DNA from: Amaranthus tricolor
Taxonomy: Eukaryota; Streptophyta; Magnoliopsida; Caryophyllales; Amaranthaceae
Direction: 5' to 3'
Length of the DNA stretch: 64,000 bases
Assembly (NCBI RefSeq): GCF_026212465.1
Contig: NC_080048.1
Coordinates: 35,984,200 to 36,048,199, forward strand
The notes under the pieces were generated by a model. The model saw only the letters and a list, made by a program, of their open reading frames with translations. It was not told where the DNA came from and did no database searches. Positions 23,639-36,514 of this stretch are shown in pieces (the first letter of the stretch is position 1; every line of letters begins with the position of its first letter). The translations under genes were made by a program, and so were the position numbers.

Positions 23639-26600
23639 TTAGACAAACGTCCAGTTCATGAACATAAAGCAAATGCAGTGCGCGTTCTCTTCTTCATTCA
23701 GCACCTTCCACGCCACTGCCCTCTCGTAAGACACTGGACGGCCCATGCTTGAAAGACAGATACCGCCTTGAAGGCATGCAAAACCCTACACGGAAAAGAA
23801 TATAGAACTATAGCATCAGCACAAAAATAAGTTTGTGCCGCTGTTAAAAGAAGAATTTATGGGTTTCAAATTATAACGGACTATCTTAAGATGGCTCATC
23901 AAATAATGGGCACTTTTTATTTATGAAAAACTGATTTTAGAAATTCAACACGCTTCGTGCCTCCAACTCGTTCAAGAACACACCCTGGACATTGCTTTGT
24001 GCCTCCCCCTACGTGAACCACCAACAAAGGAAGTAATGGATTCTATAGCACCCCCTTAACAAACTCCTCTATCCTAGGCAACACCCACCGACCAAAACTC
24101 AACCTGTTGTTACTGAAACCCATGAAACTTCTTAACCTTTTTGGTCGGTAGGTGTGTCTGGGTTAGGTGGGGTGGTCTGAAGGTGTTGTGGTAGTGGTGT
24201 GGTCGTATGGAATCCTTTGCTAGTTGATTACTTCCTTAGTGGTTCACGAAGAGGGCAGGCATGGAGCAATGGTGAGGACGTGTTGGGAAGCGGGTCAAAG
24301 GATGGTGGTTGAACGGTGGGGAGGGGGCTACAGGTGGTGCGTGGGGGAGACTGGAGAGGGTTGCTGGTAACCCTGTTTTTCTTATTTTTGAAGATATTTT
24401 CTTTTTTATCTCCTTTACCGGTTCAACCAGTCTGAAAAGGTCAAGGCCTTCAAAAAACAATGACCCTCAAAGTTCGGATTTTTGATAATATCAAGTAGGA
24501 ATTTCTATAAAGTTGATTTTAAAAACAATTTATGCTCTGTTATCTTAAATAATACTCCCTCTAATTCCCATTTGCTTTTTGGACATTATTCATCTCTTAC
24601 TTTAATTTGTATTTTATTATTAATCTATAAGTTAAAACATAGTCAAATGGGATCTTGTTTAATTCGTCTCAATGCAAGGATTATTCATATCAACTTTCCA
24701 TTATTTTTAGTTATGCACAATTAGAGATATTAATGATTGAATAAGTGCATTAGATAGAGTGCATAAAGCAAATGGGACATTAGTAGTGAATTGGAGAGAA
24801 TATTTTCTACCAAAGATCAACGTAAACACCCACTATCCAACACCCCATACTCAATGGCACTGGTTCAATGAAATGTTTTTTCGATCAAGCAAGGATTTTG
24901 AACGTAAAGTAATTCTAAAAACCTGTTGAAGAATCTGGGGAAATTCTGAGACGAGAGTCTTCCGTCCGTGATCATCCAAGATCTTCTCCAATGTGATGTC
25001 TTGCAGGGCAACCAAGGTTGTTTCAAGCATGTCAAGACCTGCCTGATTTGCAAAGGTGAAAACTGGCAGAGCCTGCAGAAGTAAATGAAACCAAATCAGT
25101 AATGCAAAATACAGATTTGGAAACCTTTGTACTTGTATGAGTTGTATCTAATTTAAACACATGAATTATTTCTAATATCAGCATTAGTATTGTACCTTTA
25201 CCTAATTATGAAATTATTTTAATAAATTAAGACATTTTTTAAAAGCCTGAAAAACAAGGAAAAAATTTCATGAAATGCGGAAAACAAAGTTGATCACCTT
25301 TAAAGAGCAGCACATGATTGCATCAGAGTGATGCCAGAGGCTCTTCAAGATAGCATCGCTACCTTCACCGGTCGATTTAAGAAGCTCCACTCCCAAAAAG
25401 CATCTGTACAGGAAGACAAACCCACTAAGCTACACCGGAAAATCGAAATCAATCTTGTATTCTGAACATTCAGACATCTGAAGAAACACAATATTTAAGG
25501 CAGCCTGTGCGCACATACGTATTAAGAGAACAAAGTGTTTCAAGTTTCCTTGTTTAGAACTTCGGATTATTTTTAAACATGCTGAATTGCAATTAACTCA
25601 GACTTTACAATAAACATGCTGAATTGCAATTAACTCAGACTTTATTGGGGAAAGAAATCTTGTCTAGCATGTTTTCACCGATAAATTAATTATAATAAAA
25701 TGAAAAGCTTTTTCTTGGAAATCAGCATCGTCCCCATCATCTTCTCCTCGTTTTGAATTTCCAAAACCCCTAATCTTGAGCCCCTATACTTCCTACTTTT
25801 CGTTCAATTCATCAGTCACTCTAATAGCTAATTCTTCTACTTATGCCATTGGTTCAAAAACAAGTTCAAATTTCTCATTCCACCAATAGAGTTTGAAGCT
25901 ATCCATCATTGTTACTCTCATATTTGCGAACCATTAACCACCATTTATATCCCAATATCTTCCCTTTAAATAAAACTCAGTCTCATACTAAATCCCATTT
26001 TTTGACTGATTAAACCTATATAGTACCCAAAACTCTTCTTCAAACAAAAACTCGATAAAACAAATTTTCCACTACCAGATATGGTATTAAAACAAGTTTC
26101 GTACTGATGGTTACTCTTACTATTTGTTCCTCATCTTCCTTGCCCTCTTTTTTTAATACCAATCATTAAAAAAAAATCTTGCCCACTGACCAGTAGTAAC
26201 CCCAAATAAAGTAAAGAAATCGAATTTACTTTACGACCCGGGAAATTATAAATTGGTTACACATCCATCAAATTCTCAATTGGTTTCATTGCATTATTCT
26301 CAACAAACCCAAAAAAATCATCAAAAGTTGAGTGAAAATTGATTTTAATCAATTTCATCGAGACTTTCAGATTTTTTAATTGTTGGAAGTATGTTATCAT
26401 TTCATTTGATTCCTTAATCTTTTTACTTGAGTCTAATCCCAGTAATCATCACAGCATTTTCAAAATAATTTACTCGACTTAGCATGCAATGATGATAGTG
26501 CGCCAATAATAAAGCATTTGCTGAACCATAAAACCTTCGTCGAAAGTTTATGAAGGGATGAGAAGCAAATGCTGGTGTTTTTAAGGAAAATGGTGAAAAA

Positions 26601-29600
26601 GAAGGGATTTTATTAGGGAAGAGGAAGATAAAATGATTGAAAAGAAGATTAATAAGATGAAGTGACAAGAAAATGGGTTACAGGTTTGGGTTCCGGAAGA
26701 TAAAAAAGGAAGATGACAATGCTGGTTTTTGAGGGGAAAAGCTTGTTCTTTTTTATCAACCTCATAGTGAATTAACAATTATTTTCCATTTAGGTCACGT
26801 AGCATAACAAACTAATATTTGCTACTTTATGAATTTTCCGAATACTTTGGCTACCAGCTTAGAGCTATCAAAATGAATTTCCCACAATCATACCAAAATG
26901 AGTATGATGGAAACCACATAGCACCATACACTTCAACTTCATGTTACCTTTCGTTTTCATTTGTCAAACCATGACAACAAAGTTGGTTCTTAAACTTGAT
27001 AGAAGCATCAAGCCTCAAAGGTCAAGAGACACACCTATAACTTTGGACAATCCATCGAGCCAAAGTGTGAGCTTCAGGATTTCCAAGCGGAGACCTAAGT
27101 CCCGCTTGAGAGCCCAAATGAGGAGAAAGAGCCAAGGCCACCCTCTGAACTGAAGATATGATGCTGCGAACATATTGTCGAGCCATAGATGCCACATTTT
27201 CTTGCAAATGGCTCTCGAAAGCAAATTGAAATGCGATTGTCATCACCGATCTCATATTATTTCCAGAGGCAGAATTATCAGACGAAGATCTATTTGCAGA
27301 TGGACCAACTTCCAAAGCAGATGCAAGATCCAAAGTGCGGTTTGGACTCGAGTTTTCCTAATTAAACAACATTTTCACAAAATATTACAAAAGCATGAGA
27401 AACATACAAACATCAGGGTTCTAAAATTGATGAAAATCAAACAATTAAAAAGAGTGAGAGAAAGGCAACCTTCACAGAGTCCAGAGGAATAATGCGAAAT
27501 CCAGAAGGCAGAAGGGGAGCATCGTCAGCAAACGAAGCATCTATAGGAGCAAATATGAGTTCAGAACATGTGCCGACAGCATTCTCATCCATTCCACTAC
27601 ATAGCTGCAAAGGAATTTTTTAAAATGTCAGACAAGAACATAACAAACAAATTCCATCAACAAGCAAAATTGATGTTAGTGTTAAATGGTGACTTGAATT
27701 CACCAAATAAATTCTATGCATTATGTGAGCATAGAGATGGAATCCCATGCGTGGATTAATGTGTGTTAAAGTGTGTGCATTGAGTATGCACATTAACAGG
27801 GAAGTTTATTGTGGAGTTTAAGTGCGTGTTCAATGCATGAAGTTATGAGGCATTTAACAAGAGACTTAAACATGGGTGTAATAACGATGAATTATGGCAT
27901 GATGAATAATAGCAAATGAGAAGACTAAAGCGTGAAGATTCTTGTACGAGGCATCCAAGTTATGAAGCATTGCCTTGATCGAGCATTGGATTAGATTTTT
28001 GACTCTTGACGTTCCTTAAAGTTGTTTATTGTGCATTAATCCTTAGCCTTAACAATATAATATTTATTAATGTACAAACCCCTATAAATAAAGGTTTCAT
28101 ATGCCATTGTAACACATCCACAAAATCTCTAAGCCTAAACACAAGCCTAATCTTTTCTCTATTGTAATTCTCCATTTGAGAGTTCTTTGAACTCCTTTGT
28201 GATAATATAAGAGATACTACACACCAGAGAACGTAGCGTTAATTGGGTGAACCTCATTAAATCTTTGTGTCATTTTTATTGCATTATTATCTCCTACAAA
28301 CATTGTTCTCATTGAAAGTGTAATTTGTTCATCACAAAACCTCATACCCTCAATCTTGGTAATATTAGAGTTTGATACGCGTTGTTTGAACTCTAATATA
28401 ACATCATTTTCAATTGACATGAGGCTTTATTCTTTAAGATACTGAACTTCCATGTGAAATTTCAAACTTCTGGAGAATGTATTTAAGAAGTCCTCAAGGA
28501 ATGTAATGAGGCACTATATTCAGGTATTCTATTGAAGTATAACAATGCAACCAACTCTGGCAGCATGATGCCTCCATGATCACTAATGGAGATCATATTA
28601 GTAAACAAAACTGCACATAGATGAGTAACAATATTTTAAAGTCCTAACATCAGCTTGGTTCAAAACACTACTTACAGTCAGGATATTCATTTAACTAATG
28701 CATTTGTTGTATTTTGCACTGTTGTCTCTGGTTTTTCTCTTTCCACATTTACATTTTTTAAAACAAGCATGCAGAAACCATTAACCAAAATTCTAAGATT
28801 CAGGTAACAAAGGTCTCCATCAAGCACCTTAAATAAACTATCGTATACACATCTAGCGATAATTTTTTTAAAAAAAAAAAAGTACCCTATTTACCTCATT
28901 CAAACTGGAATCTGATTAAAACTATGTACCATAAGCCACAGATTAGGTTAAATGAATGTCCAAAGACTTCACCATCAACCATCCCCACAAAAAAACACAT
29001 GATTTTCCCACTCTGATGTAGCTTAACTTTTCATAATTTTAAAAATAGTTGCTTAAATACCATGTGAAATATCACTATTTCATCTGATGGATGACATAAA
29101 AGAAACAATAGAAACACTTAACTGCAATCCTGTGCACAAATGCACCTTCTTCAAACAATTAGCAGAATAGAAGAAAAGTGCAAACGAAATTTCAAAATTT
29201 TGATTATCATGTAGGAGTTATTCGTCAAACCAGAAAGTGCAATGATCAAGAAAGAAAGATAATAAAACGTGAAACTAGAAAAGAATATACAAGAATATCT
29301 AAGATGTAAATTCTTTGAAGAAAATCAAGGGATCCAAATTATTATTTTGTGGTTGATAATAGATAAATGTCAAACTTTTAGGACTAACAGCTAAGGAAAG
29401 TGATGCTCAGAACTTACTTGCAAAAGAAACATGTCTCTTGGCATCATAGCATCTTCAGGACAACTAACAACACCTTCAAGTTTGATGACTTCCAACAACT
29501 AACAATATAAAATGCAAAAATTTATTAAAAGTAACACGAACCACACTATGAAGTCTGAGTTCAAGTGTGATAAACATTCATACAAAATATATTACATTCA

Positions 29601-32600
29601 ACGAAAATCACATACCTCCTCATGCTCAATGGTATGCGCCAATGGGAGAATAACTTGATTACCAAAACCCCCCATTCGTGATCCAGGCAAGCTACATGGA
29701 CTAATTTTGGCAGCGACGGCCAAGTAAGCATCAATGTTGTTATCAGCCCATTCTGATCTATGCTCCCTAAGGAACCTAAGAAGAACTGCAGGGGGTACAT
29801 TCTGTGAAGATAAAAATATTAGCAAGCCAGCAATGGATTAAACATTATTTTGCAAGGTCCGGAGCAACAATAATTTGGCAATGTTGTATCAGCCCATTCT
29901 GATCTACTTCAGAAAACCTAATCATCGACCATAGTTAAGACTTCAGCTATTGTTCTCCCTTTTGCCCCTATTCTTTCTCTCCCTTACTCTCAGGCCTGTA
30001 TTGTCCATCTTAATGAGATTGAGTTAAATGGAATTGAAATAAAACCTGGGAAACGTGAGAGTGAAAGTGATGGATGGAAGTGAACAGAACTGATATAAAA
30101 GTAAGTTAGGAGAACAGAGATTGATTGTCTCTATCTATTTTGGGTCGGGGGAGTGGAAAGAAAGGGAAATTTATGGCTAGAGTCTAGAGATATCAAAGGT
30201 TGTAGTCTCAAAACTTAACTACTTCATGTATTCATCTCTCTCTCGCTCGTGAGCATCTTTGAGTCTCGAAAACTAAGTTTCTTGAATCATGGGAGGAGAG
30301 AAGGAAGAACAGAAGTACTTCATGAACTTTATGGAACACAAAGAAATCTATACAAATACGTGCATATCAATTCATCGACTGCAAGATAAAATAAATAAAA
30401 CATTACTCCCTTCATACAGAAACTAAAGCTAACAGAACTTATTCATCATTATCGACAAACTAATTCTGCACAGGAATCCGATACAAATTGTGGATCACCA
30501 ACAAATCAAATAAAAGTTGAGAGCAGAATCGAAATTTTGTCAAAATTTACAATTTTGATACATTTTTAGTTTCAATAGGGATTAAAAGGAATTATCCTTG
30601 TAGCAGGTAAAAGGGATTAAACCGTTCTAGTATGAGTCAACCACATTCCATCTCAAGGAGCATGGAATACAGAGCCGAATCAAAAAGGAAAAACACGGTG
30701 AGGTAATTTTCAGAAAATGTATATTGTCTATTGGTTTGACTTGTGACCTTCACAACCTAAACAAGAAAACAAATTAAAAAACTTGCTCTCTCAAGCACAA
30801 GGTAGCCACTAACACAAAAAGAAAAACACTAAGTCAAGCCCCACGGAATTAGTTAATTCAACTCAAAATATACAGCACTCCACATAAAAAGTGACTTTCA
30901 GTTAAGCATAGGTGAATTTTGATCAAATAAAATCAAGCTTCTTCCATACAGTTTAGGTATTTCACAACTCACTAATCAGGATATACGTGTAAGCATGTGA
31001 AGGGTTAAAGAAACCTCAATTGAGAAACTTTACCTAGAATAATGAAGGCAAGTGATAAGTTACAAACTTATAATGCAATGCCAACTCAAAAAAACATTCA
31101 AGATGAAGACGGTGCAAATTGAAAAAGTCCAAAGTCTTAGGTCATCTACATTTTTTGTCCACTGCCGAAATGACGAACGCATCAAGAATGTCTTATTTTG
31201 CACATGTACACAGCAAAGAACCAAAACACCATTAAAGGCATATCAACTTTTTTTGATAACAACAGTCTCCAACAGTGGTCACAAAATGACAGGAGACACC
31301 CAACCCTGCTGCATCCTCTCCCATTCCTCTCTTTTACTAACAAATTCAAAAGGCTTTGGTGGACGTAAAAGAATGTAGCTAAATATTTGACCTCAATCCT
31401 TGCATCTACTGACAATATCAGAAGGCAATTTAGAATCACATGAGAAATGGAAATCATTGCTGAATTTCTCTTTAAAGCACCCTTGATCCTTACAGCAAAA
31501 GGAAGAACAAAAGGAGAAAGGATTCAACAGAATTATGCAATGTTTTTCAATTGGCCTACATAACTGAAATGAAAACATTTCGGAAAAAATTGTCCTTGAT
31601 GGTGAAATCCTGCAACATGAACTAGAACGAACCTGTAAAAGCATTGATGCTCTCGCACATAAAACAGTATTGCTCACAGATGAAAACCCATTAGTATATG
31701 CTAGATTTAAAGCCATCAGTTTGTCAGGTGACGAGTTAACAAGAATAGTGACATCATCTACGCCATCATTCCCACTCATTGACCACCCTTCATCAGTAAA
31801 CCCATTTAGGGCTTCATTAAAACCCCTGTAAATTGAAAATCATCATTTTCTGATAGAAAATGTTTTAATAAAAAAATTGAGACATGTCACAAGTAAACCA
31901 CCTGCTCAACTTCTGGCTAAGAGCTCGCAGAGCTGCAGGTCGCCTGCCCCAGTTAGAGACATTAGGTTGGGAAACTTCCTGAGCAATCTGCCTTAGTTGA
32001 CGCAGTGCCTGCAGCCAAATAACAAATTGTAAGAGGTGATACAAACACAACCTGTCTTCTTAATATGGCTGACTTAAGTTAAAATGGTTCACTAATTAAG
32101 CAATTTAATAAACCATAATCAAAATGTAGGGGCCAAAAATGTTATATTACCGCCATCGTTGTTTTCTGGGCTACAACTGTTGGTGATTCATACAAAGGGC
32201 GCAATACTTCAGGCACACTCCATGGCTTTACAGAGTAGGGAAAATTTGATAATTAGTTAAAATAACATCACGACGAATCAGAACTAAGCATTGTACTGTG
32301 CAAAAGCTTCAGAATACTATACCTCAAGGTCCATATGGTCAACAATATGTATTATAGAGCCACCTCCCTCACAAGGTCTTATCAGATACCCACTAGGCAG
32401 CATCTCTGCTCTTACAAAGTTCTGAACAGAAGGCATGCTCGGACCATTCTGAGTATTGTTAATTGACCTTTCACAAACCTGGATTCGAAAATACGTTGGT
32501 AATGAAACATGAAACCAGCAGCAGTATTAGAGCCTAGTAGGTTACAACCTAGTCAATTACTAGAGTACAAATATAAAAAGAATACCTACCACCAGACTAC

Positions 32601-35264
32601 CATCCTCCATAATAGAAGTATAGCGAAGCAACCAGAAATCGCGGGCAGGCGCCAGCGTAGTAGGAGCGTAGAGCTGAAAGCAGAAAAAAAGTTGTGAAGA
32701 ACACTGTGAGCAACAAAAATTACATATCTCAGCACCAAGGAAAAACACACTCATCGATGTAGCCATCTAACCTGCATGTACAGCAGCTCAATGGTTCCAC
32801 CATTGGCAGTAGGCAGCACGTTAAGCACATCCACAGCTCGGCAATCGCGAAACCACGATGGCCTATCCTTGAGGATTTCTGCTACCTGTAAGTTCAAATA
32901 AAAGGTCACTAAAAGAAGCACCCACTAGTGATTCTCATCATCAATTAAAAGCAAAATCCACTTACCCTGGTAGGTTCAAGACCAACCAGGCCGCAGGCTC
33001 GTGCTGCCACTCCAGTGCAACCATGAGAAATAGCAATGATTCCAATGGAATCCGGACCAGGCTACAAAGTAACCCACTGATTAGCAAAACTTGCATCCAA
33101 TGTTTTGAAATGTTATTTGATTCCAAAAGTGGACAAGACATGACTAATGTATTAGCATTACATGGAAATTGATTAAAAAATTAATGCTAGTATTTAAGGA
33201 TTTTATATATAATAAAGAAAAGGTACCTTCATTCCAGGCATTTGGACCCACTCAACAGCAGTTCCAGTAGCCTTTGAAAGAAACTCTGCTAAAGTTTCTT
33301 CTGCAATGGACAAAAGTCTGGGAAAAATTGAAAAAAATAAAGCACAAAGTCATAAGCCACACAGCAACAAAAAAAGTTCACAGTGCACTTTTTTGTTTAT
33401 AAGAAAATGACACAACAACCAAATTATTCCCCACTTTACCCTGCAGGACTAGCATCTCTTGGCGGATGCTGTGGCGTCAAATGGTGTTGACCACTCGTCA
33501 CCACTGATTCACAACTTGTATCTTTACTAGCAATACCAGACTGCAACCACCAAATAAAGAAACTTATATATTTTGTTGATAATAAACCCACTTTAATGCA
33601 AATGTACAATGATACTCTCGCGTCCAGTTTGGTTGTTGGTATTAAATAGTGCAAACCACAATGAAAATTTAGTACTTCCGCTGTTTCTTTTCAAATGTCC
33701 CATTTGATTTGAACACGTTTGCCAATGCACTAATACTAGCCTTAATACCTCCCATTGTGCATAATTAAAAATTATAAAAACTAGATATTAATAAACCTTT
33801 TGTTGGAACGAATCAAACAAGATTTCATTTGACTATGTTTTAACTAAATTAAAAATAAAGATTAAAAATAAAATACAAATTAAGAGTGAATAATGAATAG
33901 TATCCAAAAAACAAATGGGACGTTTGAAAAGAAACGGAGTGAGTATTATTTAAATAAAAACGTTTTTGATCATGCTTTTTCTGTCCAAACAAGGCGAATC
34001 TAAAATACAATATATAGGATGGATCGAACACCATCGCTGCATGTGAACAGTTAGAACTTAGTTGTTGTGCTACACAACTCACTATTAATTGGCTTTTTAT
34101 TCAAATGACCCGGGTCATGGCTTAAGCCGCCCACGTCTAGATTCTTTCCGATTTACCGAAAGGAGATTCATTGCCATTAAAATTTATGACATAGCACATT
34201 CCCTGGAAATTAATAATAAAACTCATTCATTAATTTACATTTAACCCCATCAACCAAACAAGACTTCATTAAAGAGTCAAACTAATGAACCAATATTAAA
34301 AGTAAACATTTTAATCATTCAAAAAACTTGACCATTTTTTAAGCTTACTTTCTGTGTTTGCTGGCGAAAATAGCCATTCTCATAAACCAGATGAGAAACC
34401 TGTTTTTGCAACCTATCATTCTCTTCCATTAACAGCTTATTCATTGCAGTCAGCTTCCTATTCACTGCTTGCAGCCTTGATGCCTCTTTCCTTTGCTTCT
34501 CTCTACATCTGTTCCACATTTAACCACATACACAAATTACAATCACAAAGAAAACTATTGTATTAATTGACAAAAAGAATTATAATTTCCAAACCACCAA
34601 ATTGAATTACTAATACTTAAGATTACACAAAACATGGACATTCTATGATTAATGAATATGAACATTATTTTGATAGATACTACTACAAAACATATCCTTA
34701 TCATCATCATCATCATCACTTCCTCCGTTCCAAATTAGTTGCAACACTAGGAAAATGCCACTATTCATTATCACCCTCACTTTGTGATTAATTTTTTATT
34801 TATAAGTTAAAAAGTAGATACATCTCATTGCAAAGATTAATAATATCAACTTTTTATAATTTTTTATTTTACATAATTAAAAATTTTAAGAAATAAATTA
34901 GTGCATTGAACCCGCCAAAAAAGCAAACATTACAAGTATTTTGGAACGGAGTTACTTACTAGTACAAAATATACATTGTCACAAAATCTGAATTATGACA
35001 CTAAATTACTATCATATCTTTATTCCAAAAGATACCATAAACTAGTAGAATTTACCTTCTATTTTGAAACCAGACTTTGATCTGCTTAGGCTCAATATTA
35101 GAGAGAATAGGACACTCACGGATGAGCTGCTGGCGGCGAAGAGAGCTGGGTTTAGGGCATTCATGATAGAGCCTCTCAAGGGCTTCAACCTGCTCAGGTG
35201 TATACCTCACATACTTACCATTATCCATCCCTCCCTTACCATCCTTGCAGGACATTGACATCAT
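23639..35264 (-). CDS. ATHB-8: Class III HD-Zip transcription factor, ATHB-8-like, 18 coding exons
   Basis: Complete gene, 837 residues (family about 830-850). Coding exons, 5' to 3': 35056-35264, 34349-34508, 33440-33540, 33227-33317, 32966-33061, 32772-32885, 32590-32673, 32323-32478, 32151-32225, 31902-32008, 31633-31825, 29616-29801, 29418-29498, 27470-27604, 27035-27357, 25298-25403, 24923-25072, 23639-23785. All introns are GT-AG and phases agree (2,514 nt with stop). Domains: homeodomain about 17-80 (K-V-W-F-Q-N-R-R), leucine zipper about 80-120, START about 155-370, and C-terminal MEKHLA from about 695 to the terminal N-W-T-F-V. Variants such as H-L-V-Y-E-N, L-T-P-Q-H, D-F-W-L-L-R-Y-T-S-I-M-E-D-G and Q-P-N-V-x-x-W-G-R-R favour ATHB-8 over ATHB-15 or REVOLUTA. 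Known role of the family: nuclear activators of vascular, meristem and adaxial identity, repressed by miR165/166. A start 3 nt downstream (35261, second M) is equally possible. Paralogue assignment is moderately sure, family certain. Confidence 0.95.
23786..24922 (-). other. Intron 17 of the HD-Zip III gene, with a MITE
   Basis: 1,137-bp GT-AG intron. It holds a Stowaway-type MITE at 24551-24804. A proline/serine-rich open frame at 24236-24460 on the minus strand lies wholly in the intron and has no recognised similarity. Confidence 0.8.
24551..24804. mobile_element. Stowaway-like MITE in intron 17
   Basis: Left end TACTCCCTCTAATTCCCATT; right end TTGGAGAGAATA. Subterminal CCCATTTGCTTTTTGGACATT is mirrored by GCAAATGGGACATTAG. 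About 250 bp, no coding content, TA at the edges. Confidence 0.75.
25404..27034 (-). other. Intron 15 of the HD-Zip III gene
   Basis: 1,631-bp intron between the two MEKHLA-coding exons. It contains a perfect 37-bp tandem duplication (25575-25644). Otherwise AT-rich with no recognised element. Confidence 0.8.
25575..25644. repeat. Perfect 37-bp tandem duplication in intron 15
   Basis: The unit starting 'aaacatgctgaattgcaatt' occurs at 25575 and again at 25612, with 33 bp identical in the second copy before it diverges. Confidence 0.9.
27605..29417 (-). other. Intron 13 of the HD-Zip III gene, carrying a solo LTR
   Basis: 1,813-bp GT-AG intron. 739 bp of it is a solo LTR (27674-28412). Without the LTR and one target copy the intron would be about 1.07 kb. 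The remainder is AT-rich. Confidence 0.8.
27669..28417 (+). mobile_element. Solo LTR (Copia-like) with ATTGA target duplication, inside intron 13
   Basis: Begins TGTTAGTGTTAAATGG at 27674, ends CATCATTTTCA at 28412. Flanked by perfect ATTGA at 27669-27673 and 28413-28417. A TATA box (cctataaataaagg, about 28081-28094) is followed by a transcribed-looking block and a motif of the 'gaacgtagcgttaattgggtg' kind seen in many plant LTR R/U5 regions. A hairpin with 11-bp arms (atattagagtt 28362-28372 / aactctaatat 28389-28399) lies just before the end. Oriented opposite to the host gene. Confidence 0.85.
29802..31632 (-). other. Intron 11 of the HD-Zip III gene
   Basis: The longest intron (1,831 bp), between the exon ending A-S-M-L-L-Q and the one starting N-V-P-P-A. 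No gene or element was recognised in it. Part of it (29876-29899) repeats exon 12 sequence loosely ('atcagcccattctgatcta', also at 29741-29759), a small duplication of exon-derived sequence. Confidence 0.7.
33052..33237 (-). promoter_or_regulatory. miR165/166 target site, split by intron 4
   Basis: In the spliced mRNA, CTGGAATGAAG (33237-33227, end of exon 4) joins CCTGGTCCGG (33061-33052, start of exon 5). This encodes the P-G-M-K-P-G-P stretch at the START domain and pairs almost fully with miR165/166. In known HD-Zip III genes the site sits at this junction, so only spliced RNA is targeted. Complementarity is judged from memory of the miRNA. Confidence 0.92.
33673..33945. mobile_element. 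Stowaway-like MITE in intron 2 of the HD-Zip III gene
   Basis: 273 bp with terminal inverted repeats of about 35 bp: TACTTCCGCTGTTTCTTTTC on the left and GAAAAGAAACGGAGTGAGTA on the right, followed inward by CCCATTTG / CAAATGGG. TA at both ends. No coding content. The long, well-matched arms suggest fairly recent insertion. Confidence 0.85.
34718..34961. mobile_element. Stowaway-like MITE in intron 1 of the HD-Zip III gene
   Basis: Left end CACTTCCTCCGTTCCAAATT, right end TATTTTGGAACGGAGTTACT. Subterminal 'agttgcaaca' is mirrored by 'aacattacaagta'. The element follows a short TCATCA run (34700-34718). Closely resembles the element at 58460-58722. Confidence 0.8.
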
Positions 35265-36298
35265 TTATACAGCTCTTCTTAACAAATTACCTTTTTCCTT
35301 TTAGTTTTCAACAACCCAGAATTTAATACACACCCTTCCCTTTTTTTCCTCTCTCTGACGCAAACACTCAAAACAGTTGGTGTGCAAGAGTTCAAACTAA
35401 CCAGAACTAGATAAATAAGGTATAATTACACTAACCCACCAAAATTACCAGATATATTTTAAATAATTTAACTTTTTCCCCCTTTTTTCTAATATTAGCA
35501 GATAACTACACCATTCTAAAAATAATACAAGGAAATGTATTCCAAATTCTCAAGATCAGAGTTTATGAAATTACCACCAACCAAACAGTACCTCTAAAAG
35601 ATCACTATTTTTGATCTAAACAAAGAAAATTCTTAACTTCATAACCATAAATGATAAAACCCATAATTTTCAATATAAAGAGGAGGGAAATATCTAAATT
35701 TCAAATAAAAGTTGGGCAATCAAGATCTATCAGTTAACTAAAGAACCCTTGTATGAATTTGACAGCGGTTGCTGTTACTTCTGTCAAATCAACTGCTTTC
35801 TGAAAATGAACTTAAAAAGGAAGAACTATCTTCATCTTCTAGAGTAGTAGTAACAGTAGTAGTAGCCAGCATCTTCTTAATTAACAATAACTAGTAACTG
35901 ATACTCTGATTAACATTAACCCATATTGAATATTGAATAGACAGAACAAAGAAATTTGGGTCTGAAACACTGCATTGCTGGAAAGAAAAGAGGGAAAAAG
36001 GTATGGAGGGATGGGAATGGTGTAGAAAAGACTTTTTGAAAATAGAAGAAGGGAGAGAAGTGAGGTGAGGTAAGGTAAGGAAGAGAGTAGTTTGCGTGGG
36101 AGACGGAGGACAGAATGATGAGTTCTATTGCATGCGTCTCGACTCTCGATTTTATTTTTTTAATTTTTTTTTATGGATTAATAAGGTATATTGATTGAAG
36201 GAAGAGGGCTATAGTCACTTTATTTGGTCATCTGATCGATATCGAATCAAGTTATCTCGATCGATTTAAAATTAAATTTTATATCAATATTGATTTTA
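35265..36298 (-). promoter_or_regulatory. Leader and promoter region of the HD-Zip III gene
   Basis: No other gene lies upstream until the MITE at 36299. Read on the minus strand, the region next to the start has purine-rich leader sequence (gagagaggaaaaaaaggga, complement of 35341-35360) and another GA-rich block at about 35990-36110. Family members have long 5' leaders, so transcription probably starts several hundred bases upstream, but I cannot fix a start site or leader intron from sequence alone. Confidence 0.45.
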
Positions 36299-36514
36299 TA
36301 CTTCTTCCGTTCTGAAATGGTCGCTACATAAAAATTATTGAATTCATCTTTTAAGCTTATTTTATATATTGCAGCTAATGTCTTAGAAAAAAACATATTC
36401 AAGTGAGATCTTATTTGAATGGTCTAAGCGAATACTTTCATATTATCAAATTTTTATAATTTTTAGTCAAACATAATTTAAAAAATGTAGCAAGTATAAT
36501 GAACAGAGGAAGTA
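36299..36514. mobile_element. Stowaway-like MITE upstream of the HD-Zip III gene
   Basis: TACTTCTTCCGTTCTGAAAT on the left, AACAGAGGAAGTA on the right, TA edges, about 216 bp. The internal sequence resembles the elements at 5940 and 36700. Confidence 0.7.

Noticed and set aside
24236..24460. Proline/serine-rich minus-strand frame that might extend the HD-Zip protein
   Set aside because: It lies inside intron 17; exons 17 and 18 join in phase and give the conserved C-terminus without it.
34700..34718. TCATCA run in intron 1 as another LINE tail
   Set aside because: No LINE-tail sequence adjoins it; a MITE starts directly after.
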